From assembly GCF_019669985.1 (NCBI RefSeq), contig NZ_AP019782.1, forward strand, positions 364,501-428,500: 64,000 bases of DNA, read 5' to 3'. The translations under genes were made by a program, and so were the position numbers. Within the stretch, counting starts at the first letter, position 1; every line of letters starts with the position of its first letter. The notes below the pieces were generated by a model. The model had not been told where the DNA came from. It ran no database searches and saw only the letters and a program-made list of their open reading frames with translations. This document shows positions 36,084 to 45,340 of the stretch, one piece after another. The DNA comes from Methylogaea oryzae. Lineage in GTDB: Bacteria; Pseudomonadota; Gammaproteobacteria; Methylococcales; Methylococcaceae.

Positions 36084-36614
36084 ATGTCTCGGGTAGCTAA
36101 AAATCCTGTCGTATTGCCGAAGGGCGTGGAAGTGAGCTTCACTTCCGGGCAGCTTACGGTTAAGGGGCCGAAAGGGACTTTGTCTCAAGCGGTCAATTCT
36201 TCTGTGGAAATCATCGTTGACGCAGGTGTTGCCAAGGTGGCGCTGCCTTCCGACGGGAGCTCTACTCAACAAGCGGGAACCGCGCGCGCGATCCTGGCTA
36301 ATATGGTCAAGGGCGTGTCGGAGGGGTTCGAGCGTAAGTTGACCATGGTCGGCGTCGGTTACAGAGCGCAGGCAAAAGGTTCTACGGTCAGCTTGTCTCT
36401 TGGATACTCTCATCCCATCGAATTCGAGGCACCCGCCGGAATTACTGTTGAGACTCCAAGCCAAACGGAAATCCTCGTGAAGGGGTGCGATCGGCAGGTC
36501 GTAGGCCAGGTGGCCGCAAATATAAGAGCGTTTCGTGGTCCCGAGCCTTATAAAGGCAAGGGCATCCGTTATTCGGACGAAATTATTGTGCGTAAAGAAG
36601 CCAAGAAGAAATAA
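36084..36614 (+). CDS. rplF: Ribosomal protein uL6
   Basis: A 176-residue uL6 made of two homologous domains. [16 protein letters not shown] at the start and [15 protein letters not shown] near the end are typical. Confidence 0.97.
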   Translation: MSRVAKNPVVLPKGVEVSFTSGQLTVKGPKGTLSQAVNSSVEIIVDAGVAKVALPSDGSSTQQAGTARAILANMVKGVSEGFERKLTMVGVGYRAQAKGSTVSLSLGYSHPIEFEAPAGITVETPSQTEILVKGCDRQVVGQVAANIRAFRGPEPYKGKGIRYSDEIIVRKEAKKK

Positions 36615-36625
36615 AGTTTCATACC

Positions 36626-36985
36626 ATGGATAAGAAAGCGTCCCGTAGGCGTCGTGCTGTAAAGGCCCGAGCTTCCATTAAGCGCTTAGGCGCTAACCGT
36701 CTAACGATTCATCGCACCCCAAGCCACATCTACGCGCAGGTATTCAGCGCAGATGGCGCGACGGTGATGGCATCCGCCTCCACGCTCGATCCCGAGGTGC
36801 GCAAAGCTCTGGCTGGCGCGCATACGGGTAACTCGTCGGCCGCGGTGGCCGTAGGTAAGGCAATTGGAGAACGTGCAACCGCTGCTGGTGTAACCAAGGT
36901 GGCTTTTGATCGCTCCGGCTTTAAATATCATGGCCGGGTGAAAGCTCTGGCTGACGCGGCCCGCGAAGCTGGCCTTCAATTCTGA
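36626..36985 (+). CDS. rplR: Ribosomal protein uL18
   Basis: A 119-residue uL18, a 5S rRNA binder. Basic N-terminus [17 protein letters not shown] and C-terminal [19 protein letters not shown] are conserved. rpsE follows after 8 bp. Confidence 0.97.
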   Translation: MDKKASRRRRAVKARASIKRLGANRLTIHRTPSHIYAQVFSADGATVMASASTLDPEVRKALAGAHTGNSSAAVAVGKAIGERATAAGVTKVAFDRSGFKYHGRVKALADAAREAGLQF

Positions 36986-36993
36986 GGTTCACC

Positions 36994-37521
36994 ATGGCTA
37001 CCCCTAGAGCTCAAAGTAATCAAGGTTCCGCCGCTGCAGGCGCGGGCACCCTTCAGGAAAAATTGGTCGCGGTACGCCGCGTAGCGAAGGTGGTGAAAGG
37101 CGGCCGTGTATTTGGCTTCACCGCCCTGACGGTGGTCGGCGATGGCAACGGTCAGGTTGGATATGGTCTTGCGAAGGCGCGCGAAGTGCCGGTTGCTATA
37201 CAAAAGTCCATGGAGCAGGCCAAGAAGAACATGCGTAAGGTTCGCCTAAACGGCACGACCCTGCATCATGCGGTGACTGCGGAGTGTGGCGCGGCTAAGG
37301 TTCACATGCAGCCTGCTTCGGAAGGTACCGGGATCATCGCTGGCGGCCCAATGCGCGCTGTGTTTGAGGTTGTGGGAATTCACAACGTTTTGGCGAAGTG
37401 CATCGGCTCTAATAATCCCATCAACGTGGTTCGTGCCACGCTCGAAGGGTTGAACATGGTTCGCGACCCGAAGCAAATTGCGGCGAAGCGCGGCCTGACG
37501 GTTGAAGAAATTACGGGCTAA
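36994..37521 (+). CDS. rpsE: Ribosomal protein uS5
   Basis: A 175-residue uS5. [20 protein letters not shown] covers the spectinomycin-site loop with wild-type sequence, and [15 protein letters not shown] is conserved. It helps decoding accuracy together with S4 and S12. Confidence 0.98.
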   Translation: MATPRAQSNQGSAAAGAGTLQEKLVAVRRVAKVVKGGRVFGFTALTVVGDGNGQVGYGLAKAREVPVAIQKSMEQAKKNMRKVRLNGTTLHHAVTAECGAAKVHMQPASEGTGIIAGGPMRAVFEVVGIHNVLAKCIGSNNPINVVRATLEGLNMVRDPKQIAAKRGLTVEEITG

Positions 37522-37525
37522 GATC

Positions 37526-37708
37526 ATGGCTTCCAAATTGCGTGTGACGTTGATTAAAAGTAAGCACGGCCGCAAGGCCAGCCATCAGGCGTGTCTTATT
37601 GGTTTGGGGATTCGCAAGATCCACAACACCGTGGAAGTCGAAGACACCCCGTGCACTCGAGGCATGATTGCCAAGGTGTCCTACATGGTTCGCGTCGAGG
37701 AGCAGTGA
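37526..37708 (+). CDS. rpmD: Ribosomal protein uL30
   Basis: A 60-residue uL30. I chose ATG 37526 ([13 protein letters not shown]), 4 bp after the rpsE stop. The core [20 protein letters not shown] matches the family. The next gene starts 1 bp after it. Confidence 0.96.
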   Translation: MASKLRVTLIKSKHGRKASHQACLIGLGIRKIHNTVEVEDTPCTRGMIAKVSYMVRVEEQ

Positions 37709-37709
37709 T

Positions 37710-38141
37710 ATGCGTCTGAACAATTTAAGAGCGGAAGAAGGAAGTCGCCCGGATCGCGTGCGTCTTGGTCGCGGGATTGGCAGTACGTTGGGTAAAACCA
37801 GTGGCAAGGGTCATAAGGGTCAGAAGGCTCGCGCTGGCGGCTACCATAAAGTCGGCTTCGAAGGCGGTCAGATGCCGCTGCAGAGACGGCTGCCGAAGGT
37901 CGGCTTCAACTCTCCCATGAAGCCTTTTTCCGCCGAGGTGCGCTTGTCGGATGTCGCTCGTCTGGAAGGTGAAGTGACCATCGCTGCGCTGAAGGATGCC
38001 GGCCTGGTTGCATCTAATGCGAAGCGCGTGAAGATCATAAACACCGGCGTGATCGCGAAAGCCCTTACGGTAAAAGGTGTTGCCGTTACTGCGGGTGCCA
38101 AAGCGGCCATCGAACAGGCTGGCGGAAAAGTCGAGGCCTAA
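37710..38141 (+). CDS. rplO: Ribosomal protein uL15
   Basis: A 143-residue uL15. The basic glycine-rich N-terminus ([20 protein letters not shown]) is typical. ATG 37710 directly follows rpmD, and secY starts 2 bp after its stop. Confidence 0.97.
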   Translation: MRLNNLRAEEGSRPDRVRLGRGIGSTLGKTSGKGHKGQKARAGGYHKVGFEGGQMPLQRRLPKVGFNSPMKPFSAEVRLSDVARLEGEVTIAALKDAGLVASNAKRVKIINTGVIAKALTVKGVAVTAGAKAAIEQAGGKVEA

Positions 38142-38143
38142 AG

Positions 38144-39472
38144 GTGAGCACGCCAAACCCCTTCGGCGCCGATCGCTTCGGCAAACTGGCGGAACTTCGC
38201 CAGCGTCTGTTGTTCGTGCTAGGTGCGCTGGTCGTTTACCGCATCGGCGCCCACATTCCGGTTCCCGGAATCGATTCCAAGGCGCTGGCTCTGATGTTTC
38301 AACAGCAGGGCGGCTCGATATTGGACATGTTTAACATGTTCTCCGGCGGCGCGCTGAAGCGCCTGAGTATCTTGGCGCTGGGCATCATGCCGTATATTTC
38401 CGCGTCTATCATCATGCAGCTGATGACCATGGTCATTCCGAAGCTGGAAGAGACCAAGAAGGAAGGCGAGGCGGGGCGCAGGAAGATCAACCAATATACC
38501 CGTTATGGGACGGTTGTGTTGGCGGCGTTCCAGTCGGTCGGCGTCGGTATGGCGTTGCAAAATCAGACCGCCGGCGGCTTGCCGGTGGTTTCGACTCCGG
38601 GCTTTCAATTTGTTTTTGTGACCTCGTTGAGCTTGGTCGCCGGGACGATGTTCCTAATGTGGTTAGGGGAGCAGGTCACCGAGAGGGGTATCGGTAACGG
38701 CATTTCCATCATCATCTTTGCGGGTATCGTTGCCGGCCTGCCTCCCGCTGTCGGCGGCACGCTGGAGTTGGCCCGCACGGGCGAAATGAGTCCGTTCGCC
38801 GTTATCGGGTTGTTCGTGGTCGCGGTGGCGGTGACTGCCTACGTAGTTTACGTAGAGCGGGGGCAGCGCCGCATCCAGATCAACTATCCGAAAAATCAGC
38901 ATGGCGGCCGCGCTAGCGGTGGGCAGGCGAGCTTCCTGCCGTTGAAGATCAATATGTCCGGTGTGATTCCGCCCATTTTCGCCTCCAGCATAATTTTGTT
39001 CCCGGCCACGGTGGCTAGCTGGTTTGCCAACACGGAGCACATGGGTTGGTTGCAGGATGTGGCCACTGCCTTGTCTCCGGGGCAGCCTATCTATATACTG
39101 TGCTATGCTGCTGCGATCATCTTCTTCTGTTACTTCTACACGGCGGTGGTGTTCAACACCAAGGAAACGGCCGAGAATCTGAAGAAGTCTGGCGCATTCA
39201 TCGCCGGCATTCGTCCGGGCCAACAGACCGCCGCTTACATTGACGGCGTGATGTCCAGGCTCACTTTGGCCGGCGGTATATACATTACGGCGGTGTGCTT
39301 GCTTCCGGAATTTCTCATCTTGTACTGGAATGTCCCGTTTTATTTCGGTGGCACGTCGTTGATGATTATTGTGGTTGTGGTTATGGATTTTATCAGTCAG
39401 GTCCAGTCCCATCTGATATCTCACCAATACGAGTCGCTGCTTAAAAAAGCGAATCTTAAATCCAAACGTTGA
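38144..39472 (+). CDS. secY: Preprotein translocase subunit SecY
   Basis: A 442-residue channel protein with ten predicted membrane helices. The start is GTG 38144. The plug and lateral gate regions are standard ([23 protein letters not shown]-like [15 protein letters not shown]). Together with SecE from 12743-13126 it forms the Sec translocon. Its cotranscription with ribosomal proteins is classical. Confidence 0.98.
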   Translation: MSTPNPFGADRFGKLAELRQRLLFVLGALVVYRIGAHIPVPGIDSKALALMFQQQGGSILDMFNMFSGGALKRLSILALGIMPYISASIIMQLMTMVIPKLEETKKEGEAGRRKINQYTRYGTVVLAAFQSVGVGMALQNQTAGGLPVVSTPGFQFVFVTSLSLVAGTMFLMWLGEQVTERGIGNGISIIIFAGIVAGLPPAVGGTLELARTGEMSPFAVIGLFVVAVAVTAYVVYVERGQRRIQINYPKNQHGGRASGGQASFLPLKINMSGVIPPIFASSIILFPATVASWFANTEHMGWLQDVATALSPGQPIYILCYAAAIIFFCYFYTAVVFNTKETAENLKKSGAFIAGIRPGQQTAAYIDGVMSRLTLAGGIYITAVCLLPEFLILYWNVPFYFGGTSLMIIVVVVMDFISQVQSHLISHQYESLLKKANLKSKR

Positions 39473-39506
39473 TAATCGCGGATTCGCCGCTAAGGAACGA
39501 GTAGAA

Positions 39507-39620
39507 ATGAAAGTACGCGCATCGGTAAAGAAATTGTGCCGCAATTGCAAAATTGTTCGGCGTAACGGCGTGGTTCGGGTTATTTGCGCAGAGGCCCGGC
39601 ATAAACAGCGCCAAGGTTAA
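39507..39620 (+). CDS. rpmJ: Ribosomal protein bL36 (zinc-binding form)
   Basis: A 37-residue protein, [15 protein letters not shown] onward, with a C11-C14-C27-H32 zinc ribbon, so it is the C+ type that zinc limitation usually replaces by a C- paralogue. GGAACG precedes ATG 39507 by ~9 bp. It lies between secY and rpsM as usual. Confidence 0.95.
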   Translation: MKVRASVKKLCRNCKIVRRNGVVRVICAEARHKQRQG

Positions 39621-39661
39621 TTGGCTTCAAATTATCGCGATCGTCGCGGAGAAAAATGTAA

Positions 39662-40018
39662 ATGGCACGTATTGCAGGCGTAAATATTCCTGACCATAAA
39701 CACGTCGTGATCTCCCTTACGGCAATTTATGGGATAGGTCGTACTCGCTCGAAAATGATTTGTGAGCGCGCGGGCATTGACCCGGCTTCCAAGGTCAAGA
39801 GCCTAAGTGATGCGGAGGTGGAAACCCTGCGCGTCGAGGTTGCGAAATTCGTGGTTGAGGGCGACCTGCGCCGCGAGGTGTCCATGAGCATCAAGCGTTT
39901 GATGGACCTGGGCTGCTACCGTGGGTTCCGCCATCGTCGCGGCTTGCCTGTACGCGGTCAGCGTACGAAAACTAACGCCCGCACCCGCAAGGGGCCGCGG
40001 CGTCCGATCAAGAAGTAA
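39662..40018 (+). CDS. rpsM: Ribosomal protein uS13
   Basis: A 118-residue uS13, first gene of the alpha block. [19 protein letters not shown] and the C-terminal [20 protein letters not shown] are standard. It contacts the large subunit in bridges B1a/B1b. Confidence 0.98.
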   Translation: MARIAGVNIPDHKHVVISLTAIYGIGRTRSKMICERAGIDPASKVKSLSDAEVETLRVEVAKFVVEGDLRREVSMSIKRLMDLGCYRGFRHRRGLPVRGQRTKTNARTRKGPRRPIKK

Positions 40019-40053
40019 TCGCGTAGATTCGCCGAACACTGGGTAACTAAAAA

Positions 40054-40440
40054 ATGGCAACAGCAGGCCGCACAAAAAAGCGCATTAAACGGGACGTTTC
40101 CGACGGGATCGCTCACATCTCCGCCTCGTTTAACAACACCATAATCACCATCACCGACCGCAAGGGCAATGCGTTGGCATGGGCTACCTCCGGTGGCTCC
40201 GGGTTCCGTGGCTCCAGAAAGAGCACCCCGTTTGCGGCGCAGGTGGCGGCGGAACGCGCTGGCGTTCAGGCGAAAGAATACGGTTTGAAAAATCTCGACG
40301 TCAGAGTGAAAGGCCCCGGCCCCGGCCGTGAGTCGGCAGTTCGTTCGCTCAACAATTTGGGCTTTAAGATTACCAACATCGAGGACGTAACGCCGATTCC
40401 GCATAACGGCTGCCGTCCGCCCAAGAAACGTCGCGTCTGA
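40054..40440 (+). CDS. rpsK: Ribosomal protein uS11
   Basis: A 128-residue uS11 of the platform. [20 protein letters not shown] and the C-terminal [11 protein letters not shown] are conserved. Confidence 0.98.
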   Translation: MATAGRTKKRIKRDVSDGIAHISASFNNTIITITDRKGNALAWATSGGSGFRGSRKSTPFAAQVAAERAGVQAKEYGLKNLDVRVKGPGPGRESAVRSLNNLGFKITNIEDVTPIPHNGCRPPKKRRV

Positions 40441-40458
40441 TTTGGCTGGAGAGTTTTA

Positions 40459-41079
40459 ATGGCAAGATACATTGGCCCGAAGTGCAAACTGAGCCGCCGC
40501 GAAGGTACGGATCTATTCCTGAAGTCGCGCGGTAAGGCGATTGAGTCCAAGTGCAAATTGGACCAGCCCCCGGGACAGCATGGCCTGCGCAAGACGCGCA
40601 CGTCTGACTATGGTTTGCAGCTGCGCGAGAAGCAAAAGCTTCGTCGCATCTATGGTGTCTTGGAACGGCAGTTCCGCAACTACTATCAGGTCGCCGCTAG
40701 CCGCAAGGGTTCTACCGGTGAAAACCTGCTGAACATCCTGGAAAGCCGACTGGATAACGTCGTTTATCGTATGGGCTTTGCGGCCACGCGTGCGGAAGCC
40801 CGCCAGCTGGTGAGCCACAAAGGCATAACGGTAGATGGGCAAGTTATCAATATCGCTTCCTATCAGGTTGCTGCTGGATCCACTGTTGAAGTGCGCGAAC
40901 GCGCAAAGAAGCAGCAGCGGGTTATCGATGCGATGGCCTATGCCGAGCAGTATGGTCTTCCGAATTGGGTTGACGTCGAAACCGCGGCCTTGCGTGGCGT
41001 TTTCAAGAGCGCTCCGGATAGAGCAGAGTTAGGCAGCGCCATCAACGAACAGTTGGTCGTTGAGTTGTACTCGAAGTAA
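40459..41079 (+). CDS. rpsD: Ribosomal protein uS4
   Basis: A 206-residue uS4, primary 16S binder and, in E. coli, translational repressor of the alpha operon through a pseudoknot before rpsM. Here the space before rpsM is only 41 bp, so that pseudoknot is unlikely to be conserved in size. The S4 RNA-binding motif [20 protein letters not shown] is intact. Confidence 0.98.
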   Translation: MARYIGPKCKLSRREGTDLFLKSRGKAIESKCKLDQPPGQHGLRKTRTSDYGLQLREKQKLRRIYGVLERQFRNYYQVAASRKGSTGENLLNILESRLDNVVYRMGFAATRAEARQLVSHKGITVDGQVINIASYQVAAGSTVEVRERAKKQQRVIDAMAYAEQYGLPNWVDVETAALRGVFKSAPDRAELGSAINEQLVVELYSK

Positions 41080-41099
41080 GGCTCAAACAAGGTTTACCG

Positions 41100-42101
41100 A
41101 TGCAAAATCAAGTCTGGGAGTTGCTTAAGCCGCGAGTGGTCGACATTCAGTCAGCCAAGACTCACACCGCCAGGGTGGTTATCGAGCCGCTGGAGCGGGG
41201 TTATGGGCACACGCTTGGCAGTTCGCTGCGTCGCGTACTTCTTTCCTCGATTCCGGGATGTGCGGTCACCGAGGTGCAGATTGAAGGCGTGTTGCATGAA
41301 TATGGCGCCATTGAAGGAGTTGAGCAGGATGTCATCGATATTTTGCTGAACCTCAAAAACTTGGCCGTCAGGCTGCATGGCGGAGCGAGCCAGGCCATCC
41401 TCCGGGTCGACAAGACCGGCCCCTGCGTCGTCACTGCGGCTGATTTGGTCGGCGGGCCCGACGTAGAAATCGTTAACGGCGATTTGGTGCTGGCGACGCT
41501 GAACGATTCCGGAAAGTTGAATGCGACGCTGAAGGTTGAAAAAGGCCGCGGTTACCAGACCGCGCTGAACCGTCGTGCCGCGATGGAGTCCAGCGCGGTG
41601 GGGACGCTGCATCTCGATGCCTCTTTCTCCCCCATCCGTCGCGTCGCCTATAACGTCGAGAACGCTCGTGTGGAACAGCGTACGGACCTGGACAAATTGG
41701 TCATCGATATCGAGACCAACGGCACGGTTGACCCGGAAGAGACGATCAAAGCGGCCGCCCGCATATTGGTCGAGCACCTTGCTGTGTTCGTCGAGCTGAA
41801 GGGCGAGGTGATGCCGGTATCCAGCTACGACGAGAAGCCGGAATTCGATCCGATTCTGTTGCGTCCCGTAGACGACCTCGAACTCACCGTTCGTTCGGCT
41901 AACTGCCTCAAGGCTGAGAATATCTTCTACATCGGGGATTTGATTCAGCGTACGGAAGTCGAGTTGCTGCGCACTCCGAATCTGGGCAAGAAGTCGCTGA
42001 CCGAGATTAAGGACGTGTTGGCGTCCAAAAGTCTCTCACTCGGCATGCGGTTGGAGAATTGGCCGCCGGAATCCCTTAAGGACCGTAGCCGGGCTGCATA
42101 A
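41100..42101 (+). CDS. rpoA: RNA polymerase subunit alpha
   Basis: A 333-residue alpha subunit. The N-terminal assembly domain ([23 protein letters not shown]) is followed by a linker near residue 235 and the C-terminal domain, whose DNA- and activator-contacting region reads [20 protein letters not shown]. Confidence 0.99.
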   Translation: MQNQVWELLKPRVVDIQSAKTHTARVVIEPLERGYGHTLGSSLRRVLLSSIPGCAVTEVQIEGVLHEYGAIEGVEQDVIDILLNLKNLAVRLHGGASQAILRVDKTGPCVVTAADLVGGPDVEIVNGDLVLATLNDSGKLNATLKVEKGRGYQTALNRRAAMESSAVGTLHLDASFSPIRRVAYNVENARVEQRTDLDKLVIDIETNGTVDPEETIKAAARILVEHLAVFVELKGEVMPVSSYDEKPEFDPILLRPVDDLELTVRSANCLKAENIFYIGDLIQRTEVELLRTPNLGKKSLTEIKDVLASKSLSLGMRLENWPPESLKDRSRAA

Positions 42102-42136
42102 CCAATTAGATAGTTAAGCAAGGCAGATAAAAGAAT

Positions 42137-42502
42137 ATGCGTCACCGTAAGGCCGGAAGAAAATTTAACATGGACAGCAGCCAACGCAAGTCGCTGCTCC
42201 AAGGTTTGATGGTTTCCTTGTTTCGCCATGAAATCATCAAGACCACCCTGCCGAGGGCAAAAGAACTGCGTCGCTTCGCCGAGCCGCTGATTACGCTTTC
42301 GAAAGAAGATAGCGTATCCCACCGTCGTTTGGCATTCGCACGTTTGCGCGATAAGGAAGTTGTCGGCAAGTTGTTCAGCGATCTGGGTCCGCGTTTCAAA
42401 CAGCGCCCCGGTGGCTATTTGCGTATCCTCAAGTGCGGTTTCCGCGCCGGCGACGCAGCTCCGATGGCATACATCGAATTGGTGGATCGCAACGCGGAGT
42501 AG
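42137..42502 (+). CDS. rplQ: Ribosomal protein bL17
   Basis: A 121-residue bL17, last gene of the alpha block. [21 protein letters not shown] is typical. A strong terminator follows 20 bp after its stop. Confidence 0.98.
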   Translation: MRHRKAGRKFNMDSSQRKSLLQGLMVSLFRHEIIKTTLPRAKELRRFAEPLITLSKEDSVSHRRLAFARLRDKEVVGKLFSDLGPRFKQRPGGYLRILKCGFRAGDAAPMAYIELVDRNAE

Positions 42503-42521
42503 CGAACGCTACACTGAAAAA

Positions 42522-42548
42522 AAAGCCGGCCTTGTGCCGGCTTTTTTT
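42522..42548. terminator. Bidirectional intrinsic terminator after rplQ
   Basis: GCCGGC and GCCGGC pair around CTTGT, preceded by a run of A and followed by seven T. It therefore works for rplQ on the plus strand and for the convergent HisA-like gene on the minus strand, closing the 31-kb translation/transcription block. Confidence 0.9.
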
Positions 42549-42587
42549 GTCCGTCTAAGCCTCGCAGTTTGGACAACGATAGTGCGT

Positions 42588-43271
42588 TTAGGCGTAGACG
42601 CTTAGGTTTTCCGCGGTTATGGCGCCTTGATGGAGGCTGGAAGCGATTAGGCAGGCCCATACTCCCATGTCCGCTAATTTGCTCAGATCTTCGGCGTGGC
42701 GAACGCCTCCCGCGGCGATCCAGCGATGTTGAGGATAGTGGTGCAGGTGCCGCTGTAATTTCGGCCAGTCGGGGCCGGCGCCGCTGCCGACACGCCCCAG
42801 CGTCATCAGGATGATGCGGAGCGGCCAGCTCTGCGGGGTTTCCAAAAGCTCCGACGGACCCGAGTAACGTTCGCCGAAAAAATCCAAGGAGAGAATTGCG
42901 CGGTGTTGCCACGACGCTAGCTGCCTCACGCATGCGGTGTCCATGGATTCGCTGCCCAGGATGGGGATTAGGTTCGCGGGGAGGTTTGTGGCGTTGTCGG
43001 GCCAGCCTTGGTCTACCCAAAATTCGACGCAGGGGAATTGATGGGCGAGGTGGTTGATTGCGGCGCGATTATCGCCCTGTCCGGTCAATGCGTTTAAGTC
43101 CGCCAGATATATGCAGCGGAAAGGGTAAAAGCGCAACAGGCCTTCTACGACCGCCATGGGGGCCGCGCTGTCGCACAGACGGCTCCGTAGCTCCCGGTAA
43201 TCGTCGCGTTGGCCTTTGACGGCATGAACCGCCGCCCCGTTTTTCAAATCGACGACGGGTACGACTTGCAT
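42588..43271 (-). CDS. HisA/HisF-like TIM-barrel protein of the C1-cofactor cluster
   Basis: A 227-residue protein with a HisA-like start (VVPVVDLKNGAAVHAVKG) and a late AAGGVRHAEDL loop resembling the phosphate-binding loop of HisA. It belongs with the HisA-related proteins found in methanogens and H4MPT-containing methylotrophs rather than with true HisA, since no his genes are near and several HisA residues differ. The reaction is not established. It is divergent from the ATP-grasp gene, with only 9 bp between the two start codons. Confidence 0.7.
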   Translation of the reverse strand: MQVVPVVDLKNGAAVHAVKGQRDDYRELRSRLCDSAAPMAVVEGLLRFYPFRCIYLADLNALTGQGDNRAAINHLAHQFPCVEFWVDQGWPDNATNLPANLIPILGSESMDTACVRQLASWQHRAILSLDFFGERYSGPSELLETPQSWPLRIILMTLGRVGSGAGPDWPKLQRHLHHYPQHRWIAAGGVRHAEDLSKLADMGVWACLIASSLHQGAITAENLSVYA

Positions 43272-43280
43272 TCAGCGCCT

Positions 43281-44279
43281 ATGAAAATCCTGTTGTTCGA
43301 ATATATCACCGGCGGCGGACTGGCCGGGCTGGAGCTACCGCCCGGGTTGGTGCGGGAAGGGCGCGCGATGGCGGTCTCGCTCGCCTGCGACCTGCTTTCC
43401 ATTGCCGGCGTCAGCCTCGTCGTTCCTTGGGACGGCCGCTTGCCGTTGCCGGAATACGCCGATCACCCTCGCGTTCAATTGATGCCGGTGGAGAGTGCGC
43501 TGTCCTTCCGGAACCTTTGGCGCGCGGCGTTGGAGCGATGCGACGCCGTATGGCCGATTGCGCCGGAGACTGGCGGGGTATTGTCTCACGTGTGCCGCGA
43601 CGTGGCGCAATCCGGCGTCCGGCTATTGAATTGTCCGCCTGGGGGCGTGTCGCTCGCGACGAGCAAGCGGCAAACGGTCGATCGTTTGACGGCTCACGGC
43701 GTGCCTGCCGTGCCGACTTATCGCGTCCGGGAAGTGCCGGCAGGCCTGCCCTGGCCTCGGGTCGTCAAGCCCGACGATGGGGTGGGCTGCCAAGACACTT
43801 ACGTGGTCGAGAGTCCCGCCCAGCTGGAAAACTATAGCGCGGAGGCGGCGTCCAACGACTGGCTGATACAGCCATACGTACACGGCGCTCCGCTGAGCCT
43901 TTGCGCGCTGTTCTGGCGGGGCGACGCCGCTCTCTTAACCGTAAACCGTCAATCGATGGCGTTGTCCGACGAAGGCGCTTTTCGACTCACCGGATGCGAA
44001 GTGAACGCGATCACGGACGACGTGGGACAATATTCTATGTTGACGCGACAAATCGCCGCCGCCGTTCCCGAGTTGGAGGGGTATGCCGGCGTGGACTTCA
44101 TACAGACGGCAAGCGGCCCGGTGGTGTTGGAAATTAATCCGCGTTTGACATCGTCTTATTCCGCGCTGGGGCGGGCGTTACCCTGCAACCCGGCGGCATT
44201 GATATTGAATTTGTACGAAACCGGCCGTTTGCCCAGCGTGGATGCAAAAGCCGGTCGAAGGGTGTTGGTGGATTGGTAA
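43281..44279 (+). CDS. ATP-grasp ligase, MfnD-like (C1-cofactor synthesis)
   Basis: A 332-residue ATP-grasp protein. Nucleotide-binding and metal residues appear in WPRVVKPDDGVGCQDTY (~155-170) and in VVLEINPRLTSSY (~275-288), the usual Glu/Asn metal site. The context (HisA-like, MfnF-like, pabB, MfnE-like) suggests a role like archaeal MfnD, which joins glutamate to tyramine in methanofuran synthesis; bacterial methylofuran contains tyrosine and a polyglutamate chain, so the substrate may differ. ATG 43281 (MKILLFEY) is set by homology; the gene ends 2 bp before the next start. Confidence 0.7.
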   Translation: MKILLFEYITGGGLAGLELPPGLVREGRAMAVSLACDLLSIAGVSLVVPWDGRLPLPEYADHPRVQLMPVESALSFRNLWRAALERCDAVWPIAPETGGVLSHVCRDVAQSGVRLLNCPPGGVSLATSKRQTVDRLTAHGVPAVPTYRVREVPAGLPWPRVVKPDDGVGCQDTYVVESPAQLENYSAEAASNDWLIQPYVHGAPLSLCALFWRGDAALLTVNRQSMALSDEGAFRLTGCEVNAITDDVGQYSMLTRQIAAAVPELEGYAGVDFIQTASGPVVLEINPRLTSSYSALGRALPCNPAALILNLYETGRLPSVDAKAGRRVLVDW

Positions 44280-44281
44280 GC

Positions 44282-45340
44282 ATGGCTATTGAGACGGTGG
44301 GTTGGGACATTGGCGGCGCTCATATCAAGGCGGCAGGCTTGGACCGGGACGGGCGCGTGCTGGTGGCGGCGCAGGAGGCTTGCGCATTGTGGCGAGGCAT
44401 CGGGGAGCTGGACAGCGTGCTACCGCGGGTGTTGACCGCGTTGGGCGCTACCGGGCCGGTAAGCCACGCCATCACCATGACCGGGGAGCTGGTGGATGCG
44501 TTCGCCAGCCGTAGAGCAGGCGTGCGGACGATCGTGGCGGCGTTGGAACGCTTGCTTGTCACGCGCGCCTTGATGGTCTATGCCGGTCCGCGGGGATTTT
44601 TTTTGGCGCACCAGCCGCCGGAGGACGAAATCTGCGACGCCGTCGCCTCGGCCAACTGGATGGCCACGGCCGAATTTGTCGCCAGTCAGGTAGCGTCGGC
44701 GCTGTTGGTGGACATGGGAAGCACCACGACGGACATCCTGTCGATACGTGACGGTGCCGTCCGTTATCGAGGGTATAGCGATTTCGAGCGCTTGCGGCAG
44801 GAGGAGCTGGTTTACACGGGAGCGGTACGCACGCCGCTGATGGCCGTGGCGGAACGGGCGCCTTTCGACGGCGATATGGTTTTGCTGGCGGCGGAACATT
44901 TCGCTACCATGGCCGATGTTTACCGGTTGTTGGGACGACTGCCCGAGCACGCCGATCAATGGCCCGCAGCGGACGGCGGCGCTAAAACCCCCGAGGGCAG
45001 CGCGCGGCGCATCGCGCGGCTATTGGGGCGCGATTTGGGCGACGAAGCTTTGGACGTTTGGCGCCAAGTTGCCGCTTATTTCGGCGAGCGCCAGTTGCAG
45101 AAGTTGCACTTGGCTTGCCTGAGGCAACTGTCTTGCGGACCGTTGCACGGCGACGCGCCCTTGGTGGGCGCCGGCGTCGGGCGGTTCGTGTTGCAACGCT
45201 TGGCGCAGCGCCTAGACAGGCCTTATGTGGATATAGGCGATTTGATTAACTCCGTACCCGGTTCGCCGGCTTCGCCGAGCGCGGCCGATGTGGCGCCCGC
45301 GGTGGCGGTAGCGAAATTGGCGATGCGTTTAAAATCGTGA
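44282..45340 (+). CDS. H4MPT-linked C1 transfer pathway protein (MfnF-like)
   Basis: A 352-residue protein of the hydantoinase/oxoprolinase-like group (GWDIGGAHIKAA at residues ~7-18, LLVDMGSTTTDI at ~143-154, an actin-type ATPase phosphate loop). This family follows the distribution of tetrahydromethanopterin. The archaeal relative MfnF couples the furan to the gamma-glutamyl-tyramine part of methanofuran. ATG 44282 is chosen; TTG 44273 is an alternative three codons earlier. The stop overlaps pabB by four bases. Confidence 0.75.
   Translation: MAIETVGWDIGGAHIKAAGLDRDGRVLVAAQEACALWRGIGELDSVLPRVLTALGATGPVSHAITMTGELVDAFASRRAGVRTIVAALERLLVTRALMVYAGPRGFFLAHQPPEDEICDAVASANWMATAEFVASQVASALLVDMGSTTTDILSIRDGAVRYRGYSDFERLRQEELVYTGAVRTPLMAVAERAPFDGDMVLLAAEHFATMADVYRLLGRLPEHADQWPAADGGAKTPEGSARRIARLLGRDLGDEALDVWRQVAAYFGERQLQKLHLACLRQLSCGPLHGDAPLVGAGVGRFVLQRLAQRLDRPYVDIGDLINSVPGSPASPSAADVAPAVAVAKLAMRLKS

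Noticed and set aside
42588-43271. Histidine biosynthesis gene hisA
   Set aside because: Similarity is limited to the barrel start and late glycine loop, no other his genes are near, and the context is C1-cofactor synthesis.
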